This document shows positions 1 through 11,838 of a DNA stretch of 64,000 nucleotides, one piece after another; position 1 is the stretch's first letter; the number at the start of each line of letters is the position of its first letter. The DNA comes from Pseudofabraea citricarpa (lineage: Eukaryota; Ascomycota; Leotiomycetes; Helotiales; Dermateaceae): NCBI GenBank assembly GCA_029641185.1, contig JAPWGK010000005.1, forward strand, positions 1,240,001 through 1,304,000, in the 5' to 3' direction. The position numbers and the translations under genes are program-made. The notes beneath the pieces were generated by a model. The model worked only from the letters and a program-made list of their open reading frames with translations. It had not been told where the DNA came from and did no database searches.

Positions 1-1395
1 GGTGGTGGATTTGTTGTCGGCTCTAAAAATATGATTCCTCCTGCGCAGATCGCAAGTCTAACGGAAGATGGGTTTGTAGCAGTGTCCGCTGATTATCGAC
101 TCTGCCCACAGGTATCTATCTACGAGGGGCCACTGGAGGACTCTATCGATTCATCCAAATGGTGCCAGACCCAATTACCAGAATTTTATCCGAAGAAGCA
201 GGTGTCAAAATAGATCCTGCAAAGATTGTTGCAATTGGTTACTCGGCCGGATCATGCCTCGCACTACACCTGGTAATATTCCAATCTCTTGTTTGTATAC
301 CTTAATAAATAGTTGCACAGCTGACAGCGCCACCTTTTGTAGGGTGTGCAACCAGTGCCACCAGTAGCCATCCTCGACTTCTATGGCCCGAAGTATCTTG
401 TTGGATATTGCTTACTAATTAGGAGTCGAACTCAACCCTAATCAACTACTTCAAACCATATAACTAGACTTCGGCATAGGTACCTATAACCTATAACCCA
501 CCCGCCCTATAGGTAGGTTATTTTTTTAAAAAAAAACCTACCCGCAAAACCTATAGGTAATCTATAAAACCTAGTTATATAGTAATATATCTGGAAACTT
601 TCGGTACTTTATTCGTGTTTATTTTTTCAAGGTTTTAAAATACAAGAAATAAGATCTAAAGGATTTAGATAATTTTAATTAAGGATATTACACGGGTTTC
701 TAGCTTCGTACTTTATACTAATCGGTTAATATTACTTATGATATAGTATAGTATATATCAGGCAAATAGTTCCTCTTATAGGAGACAGCTTAATTCAATC
801 ACTCAACTTAATAGTTATAGTTCCACATGCACCATCAATATATAATACCATTATTTGCCACTTGAGTTCAGTATATCTGAAGGATGACTTTTGGCGCACC
901 CCTCTCGTTCCATTGAAGGCCTTGCCTTCTTTTCCGCCCTAGTTTTTGAACAAAATTTGGGATGAGCCTGTGATATCGACCACGTCGACTTCACTAGAGC
1001 AGAGTGCTGCTGTAGAGAAGCAACCAGAAAAGAAGACCAAGGGGTTTCCCAAGCCCGACCTTTCTATCCCCTGAAATGCATGGCTATTCATAGCAGTGAA
1101 AGAGGGCACGCAGTTTAAGCAAATTATGAAGGATGACAACTACGACCGTGTTGATCCCGTCACGTTGTTCTCGCCTAAGTTTCCTCCAACATTCTTCATC
1201 CACGGCACTGCCGATAATATGATCGAGACCCGATTCAGCATAGCAGCTTGCGAGAAGCTAAAGGAACTTGGAGTTCCAACCGGCATTGAGCTTGTTGAGG
1301 ATAAATCTCATGGGTTTGATATCGGAGTTGAGAGAGATGAGCCAGAGTTCAATTCCATATCCAAGGGGTTTGAGTTCATCAAGAGATATGTGTAG
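1..1395 (+). pseudogene. Alpha/beta-hydrolase (HSL/carboxylesterase-like), broken, 5' end outside window
   Basis: The window opens inside an HGG(G)-type oxyanion-hole motif (GGGFVVGS), followed by ADYRLCPQ, a nucleophile elbow GYSAG (codons at 237-251), then HGTAD (about 1201-1215) and SHGFD (about 1306-1320), which supply the catalytic Asp and His. This is the order seen in the alpha/beta-hydrolase fold-3 family. The gene is dead. The frame shifts near 170-180. An AT-rich block of about 450 bp (about 416-881) interrupts the chain after the DFYGPKY segment. Two in-frame stops follow, TAG at 940-942 and TGA at 1072-1074, which fit C-to-T changes of CAG and CGA. An intron at about 282-343 would rejoin the GYSAG and DFYG segments. 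It was probably a small-molecule esterase or lipase. It is followed by P450 and regulator relics. Confidence 0.82.
458..580. mobile_element. MITE-like inverted-repeat element inside the hydrolase insertion
   Basis: A perfect 10-bp terminal inverted repeat (ATATAACTAG at 458-467, CTAGTTATAT at 571-580) encloses 123 bp. A nested second inverted repeat lies inside (GGTAGGTT at 512-519, AACCTACC at 535-542), and CTATAGGT-type sequences flank it. There is no coding capacity. The element lies within the larger AT-rich block (about 416-881) that splits the hydrolase relic. Size, symmetry and lack of ORF suggest a non-autonomous DNA element. No clear target-site duplication could be seen, so the true ends may differ. 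Confidence 0.5.
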
Positions 1396-1870
1396 ATATT
1401 TTCCATGCAAAGTTGACATATCCTATGACAATGCAGTACTTACGTTCTATGGAAGCATCATGTTGCGTAGAAAGTATAGAGAAACGAGATAAAATTGTCG
1501 CCGTAGATTGGGAAAACTTAAACGACCAAATCAGATGCGGACCAGAAACCTCCTTTTGATTGGGAGCTGACAGACTTGAAGTATGTTAAGCTCAAGCAAC
1601 GTTAAGTGCCAGTTTTATACTTGATCTGATTCCTCATCTATAGGTCTGGCTACTAGTTCAATCTAGACTTAATTTGGTTTTTGACTGAATATGAAGATAT
1701 TATCAATTTTATCTCTTGAGACTTGCCACTAGATTCTCTATATAAACCAAAAAGGTCGGCGACACTGCGAAATTCGTATATAGGTGATTTTTATATGCTA
1801 AAGTCACTCTAAAAAGAAGCTAGATAACTAGACCAGCAGATAACTACTCAGCTGCCACCAGCACCACCCT

Positions 1871-2309
1871 CTACATCTCCGCTGGTGCTGTCTTCATGCC
1901 CGATCTTTGGTGAACACAAACCATGAAATCTGTTTGGACTATAAACCAAGCACAGGTCAGCTTCCAGGGATTTTCCGCATTGCAGATTTCAATTTCGAAA
2001 TTTCTGAAAAGCGTTGGAAGCAACTATCAGGACATGGTTAGCAGTGTCTTCGAAGACTTCAGGAACCAGTGAACACTATTATAGCTCTTTGTCTTCAATT
2101 TTTTAGGAGAATAAATATCAGCATACCTTTGAAATCTTCATGTATGCCATGTTTTTGCCAATGCAGGTCCGGCTCCCGTAGCCAAAGGTTCCATAGCATT
2201 GGTTCATCTGCTTCATTCTTTCAGCATCGCCATCTATTCAACGCTCAGGCCGGAACTCGTCGGCATCTTCACCATAAATTTCTGGGTTGCGATGAATGCT
2301 CCAAGTAAA
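1871..2309 (-). pseudogene. Cytochrome P450, C-terminal fragment
   Basis: Read on the minus strand, 2309-2127 gives the end of a fungal P450: the WSIHRNPEIYG stretch, a DEFRPER segment, and the heme-ligand motif FGYGSRTCIG with its Cys. A GT donor follows at 2126, and after the intron the C-terminal exon 2023-1871 begins LLPTLFRNFEIE and ends in TAG. The PERW tryptophan is replaced by TGA at 2240-2238, a G-to-A change. Everything upstream of WSIHRN (helices A to K, ExxR) is missing: at about 2310 the sequence changes to a Zn2Cys6 regulator relic on the other strand. The fragment resembles pisatin-demethylase or benzoate-hydroxylase type fungal P450s. It is non-functional because the rest of the protein is absent. 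Confidence 0.8.
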
Positions 2310-2344
2310 GTAAGAGTATGTTAACCTGCTTGTGTTTCCTCGCT

Positions 2345-3215
2345 TTGAATTTCACTCTGCATTTTAGAGAGCTTACTTGATTATCCCAAGTGTATCCGGG
2401 TCCCGGACGACTCATGTCAGCGCTGTAACAACCTCTCCCGACCCTGTAGCACCACCAAGGCCAATACGGGGAGGCCCCATTACCAGACGTCCAAAGAGCA
2501 GTATGAGTTGATGACCACGGCATTGCGTCACTTCGTGCTGAGAATCTCAGTTGAGAAAGAGCATCTACGTGATTTGGTTGCTCAGTTGAATGCTGAAAGG
2601 AGAAAGGACGCTGTATCCTCAGCAGGGGAATCATTTCAGCAACATGATGATCACGATATAGATCTCCCGCCGTCCGATGACCTGTGATCTGATACAGATC
2701 ATCAAGATACGGTCCGGTCGGGAGTGGAGGTTCATGCCATGAACTGGATACAATCGTCTTATCGAAGAAATTCCACGATTGACTTCCAGCCCTATGAAAC
2801 TCCATCTTCTCTGGCTCCTACAAGTACCCGGCCGGGAACGAGTACGGATCTAACCCGAAATCTTAACGCTGCTCTCTCTCCTCCGGCTCCAGCCGCATCG
2901 ATAGTCGAGGACGGTGTGTTACTGGACGATCCCATGCATACCACGCGTATTATCTTCCTCATGCGGCACTGACACATGTAAGCAGCTAACACTTTTGTGG
3001 TAGGCTTCTACAACCCATCAAGCTTTACAGCTTTCTCCCAAAGGTTGAGTTTAAGCATAAGATCCAGTCGGCATCGGCTGCTCCCAACCACGCCTCGGAT
3101 GAACAACAATCACTGGACTAATATTGACCCTGTCGAATTAGCGTATCCAGATAACCTCCCTCCTAGATCACTGATTGCCGAGACGGCCAAAACATTTTTT
3201 TGCAGAGATTAGCTG
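2345..3215 (+). pseudogene. Zn2Cys6 fungal transcription factor, 5'-truncated relic
   Basis: On the plus strand, from about 2360, the frame reads KCIRVPDDSCQRCNNLSRPC, which is the second half of a Zn2Cys6 binuclear cluster (C-x7-C-x2-C-x6-C). The usual linker and an acidic helical region follow. The exon that should carry the first two cysteines is missing. The frame hits TGA at 2685-2687 (CGA-to-TGA type), continues in frame to 2972, and after a possible short intron resumes with FYNPSSFTAF and a DNLPPRSLIAETAKTFF stretch. These resemble the start of the fungal-specific transcription-factor domain. The rest of that domain is not found. It was probably the regulator of the neighbouring hydrolase and P450. 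Confidence 0.65.
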
Positions 3216-3426
3216 TGTCGTTTATGTTTTGAACTATGAACGTATCGCAGAAACTCATCCGTATCGCCTATCTTTCTAGAAGTGCTACCTCTCTCGTCGA
3301 TTATTCTCGCCCTCCATCATGGGAGTTGAATGCTCAAGCGGCAATTCAAGATCTTAGGGAGTCCACGGGGCCCACGTGGCTAGTCGATCCACTCGGCCTA
3401 GAAACAACTATCAATTAAGTGAAGGA

Positions 3427-3558
3427 GGCTCTAATGTAGGTATAAATTACGCTTATAAAAGACTTGGAATTATAATTGCGACTATAAGACTAAAAGGGGT
3501 TCTGACGTAGGTATAAATTTCTCATATAAAAAGACTTGGTAGTATAATTGCGGTTATA
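3427..3558. repeat. Two imperfect tandem copies of a ~61-bp AT-rich unit
   Basis: Copy 1 (3427-3486) and copy 2 (about 3497-3558) share the order GTAGGTATAAATT, ATATAAAA/TTATAAAA, GACTTGG, TATAATTGCG. Most differences are transitions or one-base indels. No ORF. It looks like a decayed repeat fragment at the right edge of the relic zone. Confidence 0.6.
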
Positions 3559-6291
3559 GGACCGTCGTCCGTGATAAAAACCAAATCGATTTAAGACGAT
3601 ACGTTATTGAAAGTCATGAAATAAACACCTCAAATGTATGAATGAGGGAAGATGTGATGTTGCATCAGGTACAAGAAGGACAAAGATCGATAATTGCACA
3701 GATAACAAAACCCGGGCCTTTTTGTTTATTCAACCCAAATGAAGAGGTCGAAAAATTCTTTCGGTATAAGTTTGCATAGTAGGTGCCACGATTGTTTCTG
3801 TCTCTAAACCCCAAATGGCGTGTTATCCGATATGACAGAACAAACAAACTCGAAAGCTCCGAGCTATCAAAGGGCGAGCGAGCATTCATAAAGTTATGCA
3901 CGCATGCATGTGGTCGGTACTTGGGTACAAGCAGTAAGCGGGAAGACTTCGGAAGATGGCATTTCGCACATCGTGTTCTGTTGAGACGTGCAACAAAGCG
4001 CGGCTGCTTGCATCACGCAAGCCTCAAGCCGTCATATCTCTGCACATCTATGCATAACGGTATGTATGCATAACGGTTTTCGGGTCTCGGTTGAAGAAAG
4101 AAGAAAGAAAACAATCACAGCATCTCATCCGATATTTCCCCGCCCACATAATACAACGTATAGGCGAGATTCGTGTGTGCCAGCCAGCTAACGTATTTTC
4201 TTTTGAAGACGTGCAACAGAAGGATTTGGTTTATGACATAAAGCCTTGAATGGCTCCCTGGTCTGGTTTTCATAAATGTGAGATGTGCAAGAGAGTGTGC
4301 TCCATGACGTAAGCGCCAACTTTCGCCCGTCGGCCCCCGTGCTGGTGGGGTGGCCTGGCGCCTGGCCAGCCTTCTGAAGATTTGAGGATTGGTGATTGGT
4401 CGAGAGAAGCAAAGATCGAAAATCGATCTCACGTTCGATTGTGCAGACATGCAACAAAGCCCAAGTCACATGAATGAATCGACACAAACCATATTACGAT
4501 AGGTATCTAGAGGTGTAAAAGGTCAGCCAACCAACATCTCCTCATTTATCAAGCGTTGTTTTCTGTCTGTTCTTTGGGTATATAGTAGTACCAAATAATC
4601 GAAACTTTGGCCAGTTGATTATCTATCTATCTGCCTCCACCTCATCTTGATGCATTCGTCTACATTCTACATGAACACACAAGTACGTACGTACAGTGAG
4701 GTAAAGTCCAGCATACCAGCCAACACAAGAAGAATAAAAAAGCAGGCCAGTAAACCAAGAAATCGCTCGAGAAAGGAAAATATTCAAGCTTCTCTCTCAA
4801 TATTCAAAAGTCGACGTGAAGACAGACAGTCAAAGTCAAAACCCACTGAGTCAAAAAATCACATACACGCCTCTCCTCCCTTAGATAAAAAAATCGAGCT
4901 TGAGAATTATAATTCTTAATTCTCAAGTTCAGACGTGCAACAAAATTTAAGCTCCGCGAGCTGGTTGGCTGGCTGGGCAAGCAGGCTTGGCGTGGGCAGC
5001 ACGTGGTTTTTTTGGGTTTTTGGGTTTTTGGAGTTCGGGTCTGGGGATGGAGATGGAGATGTACTACTAGGTAATTGCTGGTGGTGAGATATGGTAAGGT
5101 TTTATGGTATGTTGGGATGGTAGAGGGGATACCGTATTGTGGGGATATCAAGCTGCGAGGAGATTTTGGCAATTGGTTGTTCAGAAGCACATCACTTGCA
5201 TCGATAGTAGGAACGCGAATGCTTGTTAAAGTGATAGGCAAGAGAGTATATTACAAGCCGATGGCCATCTCATGCCGAATCAGACGAATTACTATTATCT
5301 ACATCAATCGGCAGGAACAAGAACATCGAGAGCGAGAGCAAGAGAAAAAGTCATCTATTTCTCGAAGGGTGTGTAGAAACAAAGTATGCTATCGACCTGA
5401 ACACCAACCAAGTGGGATATCTTTTTTTCCTACAACAAGAAATATGCAGACGGGAGAAAAAAATGAAGCCATCCGATACACCAAACCGAGATTCCGCCTG
5501 CACCCAGGACGGAAAAGGCGATTATGCAAAAATGAAAAGGTCAGAAGATGAGAAACAAGTTGAACCCGCCACCGCCACCGCCGCTGCTGGACTGACTAAC
5601 TGGCTATGAAGAATGAATACACGCAGCTCAAGCTGGACAAGCAGCGAGCACAAGAGCATTCACCCACTCAAAGCCAAACTGAAAGAGAAAGAAAAAAAAG
5701 ACTCCACTACTTCGCTCCTCGATCTCCTCTCGTCAAAAAAAAACAATTCCAATTCGTCAAACTCTCCAGGAGATCTCATCCCATCCATCGTTCCCTCCAT
5801 CCATCCGTTCAAAAATAAAAAATAAAAAAATATCCAATAGGCACAAGGTCGAGTAAAAAGTAGAAGGGTATGTAAAACGGGGTATAATGAAGAAGGTAGA
5901 ATTTGGTCGTTGAATATGCGAAACCCAGTTCGGTGGTTGTGTGTCGCTCGTGAAATTCGTACGTCGGTCGGTCGGTTGGTAGGTCGGCGGGTGAGAAAAA
6001 AGGTGTGTGCAATCGAATGGAAGTAAGTGGTAAAAGGGCGAAAAAACTGCGATAATAGGAAGATATCGACAGGAAATGCCAAAAAGTTAAAAGGTTGTAA
6101 GGGGTTGGTTGGTTTGTTCGGCGAGGTTTGGGTCGGACCTCGACAGGTGGAGAAATATAAGCAGAGTACTCGAGAAGATCATCGTCCGTCATCGATCTGA
6201 ATTTCGATGCATTCCTCGGTAGCGGCAGGAGATTATTCACAAGCGCCAGGGACGGATATCGTGACGTCTGTTTTCCAAGATCGCATTCCGA
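3559..6291. other. Intergenic, no supported gene
   Basis: No ORF in this stretch shows family motifs or believable splice structure; the long minus-strand frames at 5660-6240 read through low-complexity polypyrimidine/polypurine DNA. The right part probably includes the 3' untranslated region of the minus-strand GPI-protein gene. The main structure is a 13-base motif GACGTGCAACAAA recurring at 3985, 4208 (one mismatch), 4446 (one mismatch) and 4932. Confidence 0.5.
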
Positions 6292-6624
6292 TTACAACAG
6301 CGCGGCAATCACGCAGCCCACGACTGCCAGCGCGCCGGCATTGAGGCCGTTCAGATTCGAGGCTGCGCCCATGTAGTTCGACGGGATGGTATTTGTTGCG
6401 CTGGCTTCGGCGGCCGTGGCAGAGGCTGCTGACTTGCCGGTGGGGGTGATGGCAGTGGTACCGTTATGCGAAGCGAAGGTCGAAGTTGCAGTTGCGACGA
6501 CTTCGGAGATGGTGATGGTCTTGGTCAGCGTCGCTGTGCTGGTGATGGTTGACGTGGCAGACGAGGACTGGGCCAGGGCGACAAAGGGGAGTAATCCCAC
6601 GGTCAAGAGGGTTGCGAGATGCAT
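6292..6624 (-). CDS. Small GPI-anchored Ser/Thr-rich cell-surface protein
   Basis: The product is a 110-residue single-exon protein. The start is set at 6624 (MHLATLLTVGLL), because a canonical signal peptide ending ALAQ begins there; the same frame stays open 19 codons upstream, but that extension would bury the signal. After the signal comes a Ser/Thr/Ala-rich segment with one NGT glycosylation site, then a short spacer and a hydrophobic tail (LNAGALAVVGCVIAALL) preceded by small residues, as in GPI-anchor attachment signals. It should be secreted and fixed to plasma membrane or cell wall. No enzymatic domain is present. Such short GPI proteins are common in filamentous ascomycetes and mostly uncharacterised. 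Confidence 0.8.
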   Translation of the reverse strand: MHLATLLTVGLLPFVALAQSSSATSTITSTATLTKTITISEVVATATSTFASHNGTTAITPTGKSAASATAAEASATNTIPSNYMGAASNLNGLNAGALAVVGCVIAALL

Positions 6625-8968
6625 TGCGATAGTGTTGGTGCAAGATGCGACGAGATGAGGTTCGTTTGGGGGTTTTTGCAATTGACGATGCTGGGGATCT
6701 TATCGTTTGTGTGCGATCAGATGAACAATCGATCTTGTTTCGAAGAAGAGCTAGACAGGTCTGTTCTTGAGAGATTGTTTCGGGAGCTTTGATGTTGGCT
6801 GCTTGGACGGCTGATGTTTGCGACAAGACAAGACCAATATAGTGAGTAAGTGAATTGGAGAGGGTGAATGAGCGTGGTGAGTAACGACGAATGCTTGCGT
6901 GTTATTCGAGTGTGTGGATAATCAAATCTATCGAAGACGGAGACTTTGCCAACGAAGTCTGTAAGTGTGGGAATGAAGTTGTTGAAGAGGGAGAGGAGGA
7001 GAGGACGAAGCGACGAGAAGATGGGGGGGGGGAAGACATGAGTTTGTCTGGGCGACGATGACCAGAGCGCACTCGAACGACGACAGCGACGAGGTGGTAC
7101 CGTCGCCCGCCCGTACGCACGCACGCTCGCACGTACTGTACTGTACTGTACTGAGCAGCACCACCGACCGGTACCGCGGTCTGGCCCGAGCAAATTGGTA
7201 GCTGAACGAACAGACAGACGCCAGGGACCCAACAGGGAGTAGCTTCAGGGCCCCTTCAGGCCCCATCAGCCGCTGTTCTCACTGCTCTTGCTTCCCTCAG
7301 CGCTTCCCATGACCTCTCCAGACGCTAATCTTAAATTTCGGGCCTTGGGCGACTGGGGTTTGCATGAGACGCAGGCAGTTTGATAGGCGTTCCTGATTCT
7401 AGCGTCGCCTCTTAGCGAGATTTGCTTGTACGTGGGAGATTACCCTTTGATGAAGACCTCACTGGGCCAACCCATCACGCCAAATTTCCACTCTTTTGCC
7501 ACGAGACGAGCGAGGAGAGGAGAAGAGAGAGAGAAAATCTCTGAGGGCGAGGGTGAGATGCGGAGAAAAAAGGTTGCCAGGAGCCTATCGTAGTATTGAT
7601 AGGCGATCAAAGCTGCCAACATAGACTGAGTAACCGACCACGGCAACGAACAACGAGTCTTGCTCGCGACAGCCTTATGCCGTGTATCTGCTACCTACGT
7701 GCGTCTCAACAGAAACAATATTAAACTTCTGACTCGGTTTTACAGTAGTCGCCCTTCGAACGCGCCAACTTGTTCTGGTGGCCGCTGTCTTGTTGGTGTA
7801 TTACACTCCCTTACACTATTGCCAAATGCCCCGCATCATTTCCGGCGCGCGCGTGCTCACTGGCTGCTCTCTCTGCAGCCCTACCGTCTGTGTGTCTGGT
7901 CCAACGAACTTCGTCCCTCGCAGGAAACACCAGACAACACAATCATGCCGTCGTCCAACCCTTCAAAGACACCTTCGACATAATTGTTTCTTCTCGAACA
8001 TGTCCCAAGCAGGATGGCTATTGTTAGCTTCTTGAGACCCGCTGAACACCCGTCGTCGAAGGCTCTATTCTTTGTCCTCTTTCTGGCTGTCGTCGTCGTC
8101 TCAATTTAAAGCGGCTTACGAATCACCAGCTTGTCATTGCCCCCTCATTGTCCACCCAGTTGGGCTTTGCTTTCTGAATCAGGTGACGAGCCCCCTCACG
8201 GCTCATGGCGAAGGTCTACGCATCCTCCCGAAAATCGCTCAATCGTCTCCGGTAGAGTAGGAGGACAAAGAAACCCTTCTCACACGGAGCGCCTTCGTCC
8301 GTCTCAGCCATCTGCACACGATTCTCTGCAAGTCGGTGACGGTTCTTCGAAGGAACCAGTACGATTTCCCTCAAATGAACATCAATCAAGCCTCGTCCGG
8401 CGCAAAGAGCTTGCATGAGGCTGCAGACGCGAAGAAGGCGCGCTTTCGTTGCGCTGCTGGTTGAGGGTCCTCGACTCCTCGCTTGTCCGAGACACGATCC
8501 GTTTGAGCCGTGCGGGTATTCTTCTTAACTGCGTACATCTCAACCTGCCCCGGAGATCCACCAGGGCGCGACGAGGATGGATGCTTACGCGCAGGTTGAT
8601 GTTCATGCATCGGTGGGGATGCACGCGTTGACATGGGAAACGATGGTTTTGTTTGGTGTCACGTGGAGACAGTCATTACTTCCTTCGCTTAACATTAAGT
8701 CAAACGACTGATACCTCTCACATCTCTTCAAACCTTCATACTACCTCAGAGACTACTTCTACTATCTCTACACTTGCTAAATATAATCCACTTGGTAAAT
8801 GTAAGTTTCTTATCATGCTGTTCTAACTCCAGACTCCAGAGTTCTATCTCGAATTAAGATGGTCCAATACAAAGCGAATCCAACCATTTTACACGAAACT
8901 CCCTCTCCTGCCAAATCATGGCGTGCTTCAAACCAACCCTTGTGTATTCCAAACTCAATCACAGCTAT
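6625..8968. other. Intergenic, upstream of GPI gene and 3' of kinase
   Basis: It contains the promoter of the minus-strand GPI gene and the 3' flank of the minus-strand kinase gene. A GTACT pentamer repeats four times at 7133-7153. A 29-codon ORF (8374, begins MNINQASSG) is too short to support. Several overlapping frames are open between 7660 and 8630, but none has domain motifs. Confidence 0.5.
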
Positions 8969-10978
8969 CTATTCTCCCATATCTAGATTTATGAAATCAG
9001 ACCACTGAAAATCCGATGGATCATTCTCGTTATTATTCTCTTTAGGTGGTTCGTTGAGGTCATCACGGCCAGGTGGGAATTCCTCCTCTGCGCCGCTAGC
9101 TTTACTCTCACCTTCCGGTCTGCTAGCCAACACTTGTTGGGCCGTCAAGATATCATTCAGCAGTTGATGTGGCTGCGGTCGCCTAGTCGGGTCTAGCGCG
9201 AGGCATTTAAAGATGGTACCCATCAACAAATTCGAGTAGTATTCATGATCGATGTAGTCCTTCCACTCGGCTCCGTATGTCTGGAAGGTCTCTGAAAAGT
9301 AGTTGACGACATGACGCATGTAAAAACCCTCGTCGTCTTGTGAGCTGCACAGCATCCAGTACATGATCTTACCGACTTGCCAGATGTTGGTAAAACTACC
9401 CCACGTTACGGGTATCTCGCCGAGTTGCTCCTGTTTGACGTCCATCAGCTGACTCGCTCTTCTCCCTCATCTTCTATCTAATCTTATGTTAACTGGGAGG
9501 TTCACTTACAGGCGTTCTCCAGGTTACTGTCCCCGCGTCCTTGAATGCTTCGACGATTTCTCTCGGCACACGACCGTGAGGGAGCGCGTGGGAGACGCCG
9601 AAATCTGCAAACTATCATGTACGAATGTAGTCAGTATACTAAGCACATAAGAGGAACTTCAATTGAAAGTATAGCATACCTTCAAGACTTCCAACTCCGT
9701 ATGTTGGTCTTCATCCAGCTCGCCAACGAGTACTATCAAGATTGAGTAAGCGACTCCTATATAGATCGGAGTATATTTACTTACCATTGCCAGGTTTCAA
9801 ATCTAGATGCAGAAGGGGTGGCAGACCTTGAGGAAGCAGTCGAGGACCGGCTGGGTCTTCTTGTCCATTGTCGAGCACACAGGCTGCTCGCACCAGACAC
9901 TCGAAAAGCTTCCAGACGAGCGCCTCTGGGATGGTGACCTCGTCGTCGTCGCCTAATCTCCTATTTTGTCACCGGCACGGTTAACTCGTCGTGCCCACTT
10001 CAATTCTAGGTTTTGACAGCCACAATAAAATGAAAGAAGAAAAGAAAGTGAAGAGAAGAGGATGAAGTAAAAAGAGAAGTAAAAAAAAAAGGAAATTTAT
10101 ACCTACATAGGAAGCGTGATGCGGATAAAGTCTTCCAGATCGCCATTCCGACAATACTCCAAATAGATCCTCGACACCTTGCCCAGCGGGTCCCAAGCCG
10201 CCGCGCCACTGCCAGTCATCTCGCGATACGGGCCGACGGCGCGCACGATGTGCTTCGAGTTACAGTTGTTGAGCGTGTAGAGGATCTTGGCCTCGCGCTC
10301 CAGGTGGTCGTGGCTGTTGTACTGCTGCTTGACGACCACCCGGTGCACCTCGCCCGCAGCCGTGACGCGCTCCCACAGACCGACGACGCCGAAGCCGCCC
10401 TGGCCGAGGAACTTCACCCCCCGCCACGGGTGCGCCGCGTCTTGCGTGAAGCCTTGCTCGCTGGCGAGCCATGCTCGGATCTTGTCCTCTACTGTCACGG
10501 TAACGGGTGCTAGGAGGGCTGGTGCTGGGTTGGCGAGCCCTTCTCGTGCTTGTTGGATCTGCTCTTGCAGTAGGTTGTACGCTGCTTGGTTCCTGTCGCC
10601 TACGCCAGCTGCGGGCGGTGCTGTTAGAGGGATATTCTCCATATCCCCTCCCGCTACCGCTGTCTTGCCTTCTAATCGTGGTTGTGCTTGTCCTGGACCT
10701 GCTGCTGGCGGCGGTGGTGGTGGTATGTTGTTCACTGCACCCTCACCCTGACCCTGACCCCGACCCTGACCCTGACCCTGAGCACGAGCATCACCTTTTG
10801 GCTGTCCTGCTCGTCGCCCAAGTGCATACCGCAGATGCCGCTTCGCATGTCTCTGGGCGGCAGGCGTCGCGGCTCGTTTCTGGATCCTGCTATTGCCGAT
10901 CCCGAGGACATCGTCGATACGAAGGCGAGACTTTTTCCGCCCGCCTTTACCTTGACCTTGACCTGCTTGGTTGTTCAT
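8969..10978 (-). CDS. Serine/threonine-type protein kinase, divergent
   Basis: Five exons (10978-10107, 9960-9785, 9732-9680, 9611-9510, 9448-8969) join in frame to 560 residues. The N-terminal 165 residues are low complexity: basic, then QG repeats (residues 67-79) and a proline run. The kinase domain follows: glycine loop GQGGFGVVG (192-200), likely ATP-site Lys217 in VVVKQQ, alpha-C Glu near 227-229, hinge YLEYCRNGD, catalytic loop HLDLKPGN (342-349), DFG at 370-372, and DPTRRP late in the domain. All key catalytic residues are present, so it is probably active. There is a long insert between hinge and catalytic loop. The C-terminus is acidic and Pro/Asn-rich. The substrate and subfamily are not recognised. 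The QG tract is a hexanucleotide repeat in DNA and could vary in length between strains. Confidence 0.88.
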
Positions 10979-11838
10979 GGCTCAGTCTGCTGTGTGCTGG
11001 CCTGGCTGTTCGTCAGTGTTACGAAGTAAATGTTTTCTTTTTCTTTTTTCTTTTTTCTTTTTTTTTTCGTTTTCGGGGGAGATCTTGGGAGTATCCTTCG
11101 GTTGTTAGGTCGTCAAAGGATTCGAGTGATAAAGAGAATTCATTCGCTTTGTTGCGCTCATTTTCTTTGGTGTGCTGAAAGGGGAGTTTTTTTCCAATTC
11201 TTTGACTGTCGTGCTTAAATGCGTAAGTTGGTAGGTAAGCGAGTCAATATCGTGAGGGAATGAAGAATGAATGAAGGGGAACTGCTTGTAAGCGAGGAAT
11301 TATTATAGTGATAGGTAGGTACATGAGGTTCGGAATGAGAGATGTATTTGCTTCTAGTGTCTTCAAGCTGAAAGTGAGTGTTGGCCCTGGTTTTTTGTTT
11401 TATTGCGGTTAATTACTCGCATAGCACCCTAAACTGTTTGTGCTTACTCGGATGGCACTTGTAGGGTGGTATAGTTCGTGGCATCGTACTAAGTCAGGCG
11501 TTGCCGTAGGATTATGTTAGGTCTTGCTGTATGTAATAATGATTGGGATCGCTGATGATTGTAACAGATGGTGATAAAAGTAATACGCTAAAGGGATGCT
11601 TTAGGGGGAATGGAATCTTTCAGATTTAAGGTTATTACACATGGGCATAAGAGTCAGGTGCTAAGATATTTTAATGTTGGTGTTAGATGTGACTCTATCA
11701 GGTGCTGTATTGCGTGACTGGAACTTGGTGAATAACCACTTCTATATAACCTCACGGATTCTTACGATTCTCCCTCCAAAGAAGATTATATTTAACAGGC
11801 CCTTTACCACCACGTACTGCAAGGCACTACTTTAATGA
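10979..11838. other. Intergenic, kinase promoter side, then AT-rich
   Basis: A pyrimidine-rich stretch (11030-11070) lies just upstream of the kinase start on its strand. From about 11380 the sequence is AT-rich with no coding signal. Confidence 0.5.

Noticed and set aside
2285..2308. GCDECSK on the plus strand as the first C-x2-C of the Zn2Cys6 cluster
   Set aside because: The same bases read WSIHRNPE in the minus-strand P450, a strong family match, so the CDEC reading is coincidental; the true first half of the cluster is missing.
5660..6240. Two overlapping minus-strand ORFs of 140 and 143 codons
   Set aside because: They read low-complexity pyrimidine-rich DNA, have no motifs and likely lie in the 3' flank of the GPI-protein gene.
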